Assembly (NCBI RefSeq): GCF_002950945.1
Contig: NZ_CP012673.1
Location: forward strand, 9,562,501 to 9,626,500
Length of the DNA: 64,000 nt
Source of the DNA: Sorangium cellulosum
Lineage (GTDB): Bacteria; Myxococcota_A; Polyangia; Polyangiales; Polyangiaceae
Reading direction: 5' to 3'
Positions within the stretch are counted from its first letter, which is position 1, and the number at the start of each line of letters is the position of its first letter. The notes under the pieces were generated by a model. That model had not been told where the DNA came from. It did not search any database and saw only the letters and a list, made by a program, of their open reading frames with translations. Below, piece after piece: positions 59,137-64,000 of the stretch. The position numbers were made by a program, and so were the translations under genes.

Positions 59137-59160
59137 CTCCGAGCGTCACCTGGCCAGCGA

Positions 59161-59275
<115 letters not shown>

Positions 59276-59344
59276 CGTGATCCCCGTCAAGCCTTCTGAC
59301 GGGCGGAGCTAGCCCTCCGCCGCCCGAGCTCGCCCGGCGAGCCG

Positions 59345-60412
59345 TTACCCGCCGGAGAAGGTTCCCGACCGGCACGCCACGGAGCGCTCGACCGCCGCCC
59401 GCACCACCGCGGCGGTGCCGTCCCAGGTGGGCAGCCCCGCGGACCGGGCCACGGCCGCGCGCCGCATGCTCGCCCGCAGCGGCGCGTCCGAGAGGAAGCG
59501 GGAGAGCGCCCGCACGAGGCCCTCGCCGTCGTCCCAGAGCAGCGCCTCCGCGCCGTCCTGCACCACCTCGGCGATGGCGCCGGCGCGGGAGGCGAGCACC
59601 GGCACGCCGGCGCGCACCGCCTCGGTGAGCACCATGCCGTACCCCTCGAGCGACGAGGGCAGGATCAGCGCGTCCGCCCGGGCCAGCTCGGCGGCGAGCG
59701 CGTCGTCGCCGAGCACGCCGAGCGCCGCGACGTGCGCCCGCAGGAACGCCGAGCCGGCGATCGCCCGGCGCACCGCGCCGCCGTATGCAGGATCCCGCGC
59801 GCGGTCGCCGACGAGCACGAGCGTCGCGGCCTCGCTCCCGATCCGCTCGAACGCCGCGAGGAGCTCCAGCAAGCCCTTGCGCGGGATGAAGCTCCCCACG
59901 AACACGATCCGCAGCGGACCGCCCTCCCGCGCGGCGCAGGGGAGCAAGGCGAGCCGGTCCGCGCCCGGCAGCGCGACCTCGACCCGGGCGAGGCCGTGCT
60001 CGCGCCGGAGCCGCGCCGCCGTCGTCGCGCTCGTCGCGAGGTGCACGTCCGAGAGCCGGATCACCGCCCCCTCGAGCAGCGAGAGCGCGGCGCGCCGCGG
60101 GCCGGGCGGGAGCTCCCACGCGCTCAGGTGGTGCACCAGCAGCACGCGCGCGATCCGCCGCGGCAGCGCCGCGAACGCCGGGCCGAGCTCGCGGAAGCAG
60201 AGCTCGTCGCCGACGACCACGGCGGGCGCCGCCCGCGCGAGGCGCCGCGACAGCGCGAGCCCCGAGAGCACCCGCGAGCGCGGCGCCGGATCGAGCGACA
60301 CGACCTCGACGTCGTCGCCCTGCGCGCGCAGCCGCTCGACGACGAGCCGATCGTAGAGGTAACCGCCCGTGATCTGGTCGAGGGTGCCGTAGACGATCCA
60401 GGCGATACGCAT
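59345..60412 (-). CDS. GT4-type glycosyltransferase (GT-B fold)
   Basis: The ATG at 60412 gives 355 aa starting MRIAWIVYGTLDQITGGYLY, a typical GT-B N-terminus with the Gly-rich loop. The C-terminal nucleotide-sugar domain shows IVFVGSFIPRKGLLELLAAF, LVLVGDR and the E-x7-E motif in PSSLEGYGMVLTEAVRAGVP. It probably adds a sugar to a lipid or polysaccharide in the cytoplasm. It is divergent from the FHA-sigma54 activator at 60584 with about 170 bp between, so the activator may control it. Confidence 0.85.
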   Translation of the reverse strand: MRIAWIVYGTLDQITGGYLYDRLVVERLRAQGDDVEVVSLDPAPRSRVLSGLALSRRLARAAPAVVVGDELCFRELGPAFAALPRRIARVLLVHHLSAWELPPGPRRAALSLLEGAVIRLSDVHLATSATTAARLRREHGLARVEVALPGADRLALLPCAAREGGPLRIVFVGSFIPRKGLLELLAAFERIGSEAATLVLVGDRARDPAYGGAVRRAIAGSAFLRAHVAALGVLGDDALAAELARADALILPSSLEGYGMVLTEAVRAGVPVLASRAGAIAEVVQDGAEALLWDDGEGLVRALSRFLSDAPLRASMRRAAVARSAGLPTWDGTAAVVRAAVERSVACRSGTFSGG

Positions 60413-60570
60413 GGGGCAGCGGTGCAGGCCGGCGTGATAGACGGCCTCGCGACGCGGGGCAACGCGCGCCCGCGCGCCCGCGCGCCCGCGCGCCGCCGTA
60501 CCGCCCGGCGCCGAGGGCGGGCTCTGCCGCGGGGAGGCGCGCACCGTGGCCAGAGAGCAGGCGCGGGGTG

Positions 60571-60576
60571 TAGAAC
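60571..60576 (+). promoter_or_regulatory. Possible -10 element of a leaderless transcript (TAGAAC)
   Basis: TAGAAC ends seven bases before the GTG at 60584. The spacing matches the elements at 12601 and 51034, though the last base is C. Confidence 0.3.
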
Positions 60577-60583
60577 GGGGACC

Positions 60584-62155
60584 GTGACGACGAATCGATC
60601 AGGCCGGCATCCGCCGGCCGGGGCGGAGCCCCCGGACCAGCGCGCCGCGGCCGGGCCCCCGCGGTCTCCGGTCGCGCGGGAGCTCACCGTCTTCGCCGGC
60701 GACGCGGTCGTCGTCCACCCCCTGCCCGCGAGCGGATCGGTCTCGATCGGGCGCGCCGCCGACAACCACATCCGCATCGACCACCCGTCGGTCTCGCGCC
60801 GGCACGCCGTCCTGCACCTCGGCCCGGCGCTCCGGATCGAGGACCTCGGCGGCACCAACCCGATCTCGGTGCGCGCCTCGCGCGCGGACCCGGGGCCCAC
60901 GGTCGCCGAGGCAGGGAAGACCGAGGACATGCGGCAGGTCTCCCGGCAGGCCATCGAGATCGCGCCGGGCGACTGCATCACCCTGGGCTCCGCCCTCGTC
61001 GTCGTCCGCCTGGCCGAGGCCGCCATGAGCGGACCTCCGGCAGGCCGCGACCCCGCCTCGGCGCCCGGAGAACACGGCGAGATCATCGTCCGGGATCTGG
61101 CCATGATCGCGCTCTACGAGCAGGCCTACCTCGCCGCGCCGGGCCTCATCAGCGTCCTCTTGCTCGGCGAGACCGGCACGGGCAAGGAGGTGCTGGCCCG
61201 GGCCATCCACCGCCGCTCCTCCCCGGCCCGCGCGCGCGGGCCCTTCCTCGGGCTCAACTGCGCCGCCCTGTCGGAGTCGCTCCTGGAGAGCGAGCTGTTC
61301 GGGCACGAGAAGGGCGCCTTCACCGGGGCGCTGCAGGCGCGGCCGGGGCTGTTCGAGGCGGCCGACGGGGGCACGGTGTTCCTCGACGAGGTGGGCGAGC
61401 TGCCCAAGGCCACGCAGGTCAAGCTGCTGCGCGTGCTGGAGGAGCGCCAGGTGATGCGCGTCGGCGGCCGGGTCCCGCGCAGCATCGACGTCCGTTTCCT
61501 CTCGGCCACCCACCGCGACCTCGAGGCCGAGGTCGCGCACGGGGCGTTCCGGCAGGATCTCTATTTCCGGCTCAACGGGGTCACGCTCACGATCCCGCCG
61601 CTGCGCGAGCGCGCCGCGGACATCGCGCCCCTGGTCCGGCTCTTCGCGACGAAGGCGTGCAAGGCGTTCGAGCGGCGGCACGTCCCCCGGGCCTCGGCCG
61701 AGGCCCTCGCGCTGCTCGAGCGCTACCCGTGGCCGGGGAACATCCGGGAGCTGCGCAACGTGATCGAGCGCGCCGTCATGCTCTGCACCGGGGACACCCT
61801 GCTCCCGGAGCACCTGCCGCCCAAGATGAGGACCGGCGCCGCGCCCCCCGCCGCAGCAGCCGGGGCCGCCGCCGCCGGGGCCGCCGCCGGCGTGGCGGGG
61901 CGCGAGGTCGCGGGCGGGGCGCCGGAGCCCGCGGCCGCGGCGGGCGCGGGGCTGCCGGGCGCGGCGCTGCCGGGCGCGGCGCTGCCGGGCGAGGGCGCGC
62001 CGAGCGAGAAGCAGCGGATCATCGAGGCGCTCGAGAAGTGCGCGGGGAACCAGACCTACGCGGCGAGGCTGCTCGGGATCTCGCGGCGCACGCTGGTGTC
62101 GCGGCTCGCCGCGTACGACCTGCCGAGGCCGCGGAAGCCGCGCGAGAGGCCCTGA
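60584..62155 (+). CDS. Sigma54-dependent activator with N-terminal FHA domain
   Basis: The 523-aa protein has an FHA domain at about 35-120 (VSIGRAADNHIRIDHPSVSR, then RHAVLHL) that binds phosphothreonine. The AAA+ domain (about 150-390) shows Walker A GETGTGKEV, the sigma54-contact loop HEKGAFTGAL, and Walker B GGTVFLDEVGE. After an Ala/Gly-rich linker, a Fis-type HTH (NQTYAARLLGISRRTLVSRL) ends the protein. It activates RpoN promoters in response to Ser/Thr kinase signalling, a hallmark of myxobacteria. It is convergent with a second such gene. Confidence 0.9.
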   Translation: MTTNRSGRHPPAGAEPPDQRAAAGPPRSPVARELTVFAGDAVVVHPLPASGSVSIGRAADNHIRIDHPSVSRRHAVLHLGPALRIEDLGGTNPISVRASRADPGPTVAEAGKTEDMRQVSRQAIEIAPGDCITLGSALVVVRLAEAAMSGPPAGRDPASAPGEHGEIIVRDLAMIALYEQAYLAAPGLISVLLLGETGTGKEVLARAIHRRSSPARARGPFLGLNCAALSESLLESELFGHEKGAFTGALQARPGLFEAADGGTVFLDEVGELPKATQVKLLRVLEERQVMRVGGRVPRSIDVRFLSATHRDLEAEVAHGAFRQDLYFRLNGVTLTIPPLRERAADIAPLVRLFATKACKAFERRHVPRASAEALALLERYPWPGNIRELRNVIERAVMLCTGDTLLPEHLPPKMRTGAAPPAAAAGAAAAGAAAGVAGREVAGGAPEPAAAAGAGLPGAALPGAALPGEGAPSEKQRIIEALEKCAGNQTYAARLLGISRRTLVSRLAAYDLPRPRKPRERP

Positions 62156-62255
62156 CGCCGACGCGCCGGCGCACACACCGCTGGCGGCCCCCCGCGCGCC
62201 CTCGAGCCGAAGGCCGCCCCGGCCCGCGTGCCCGGCATACGCGCGCCTCGCCCGC

Positions 62256-64000
<1,745 letters not shown>

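Overview
The window is very GC-rich and reads as a large myxobacterial genome, probably Polyangiales (Sorangium/Polyangium-like). The evidence is the many secreted lipoproteins with Gly/Ser/Thr-rich linkers, an AgmX/PglI-type C-terminal domain, FHA-sigma54 activators, trypsin-like lipoproteins, orphan periplasmic binding proteins and long spurious open frames opposite real genes. This placement is inferred from gene content; no 16S or marker search was possible.

Layout. 1-5 kb: a lipoprotein cut by the window edge, a two-component pair whose response regulator is truncated, and two tandem paralogous 238-aa membrane proteins. 5-9 kb: two secreted S1 proteases and a small lipoprotein, with an alcohol-dehydrogenase relic and a ~140-bp palindromic repeat between them. 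9.7-18.4 kb: three orphan substrate-binding lipoproteins, an 88-aa protein/nucleotidyltransferase pair, ParE and VOC relics, and a porin/PstS-like/lipoprotein operon. 18.5-19.4 kb: remains of an SGNH hydrolase and a formylglycine-generating-enzyme-like gene. 19.4-26.9 kb: Rpn nuclease, S41 protease, pgi, sucA and a hotdog thioesterase. 27.8-33.4 kb: a signalling cluster made of a stand-alone receiver, a HisKA-REC protein without ATPase domain, and a 1216-aa NCS1-permease/Cys-cluster/histidine-kinase/REC/REC fusion, then S-adenosylmethionine decarboxylase. 33.5-36.6 kb: POT peptide transporter and a PHM-like copper lipoprotein.

36.7-50.9 kb is a defence island: a frameshifted AAA ATPase-PD-(D/E)XK nuclease gene, a complete four-gene Wadjet (JetABCD/MksFEBG) operon, an unknown pair, a gene split by a 141-bp element flanked by CTAGA, a short CRISPR array and a lone cas6. 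51-64 kb: secreted carbohydrate-active enzymes (GH5-like, CE2-like), an Arg/Gly/Tyr/Gln repeat protein, a PlsC-like acyltransferase, a GT4 glycosyltransferase, and two convergent FHA-sigma54 activators, the last cut by the window edge.

The most unusual items are the permease-kinase fusion cluster, the small dispersed element caught inside a gene, and the ~70-bp inverted repeat that flanks that gene and abuts the CRISPR array.
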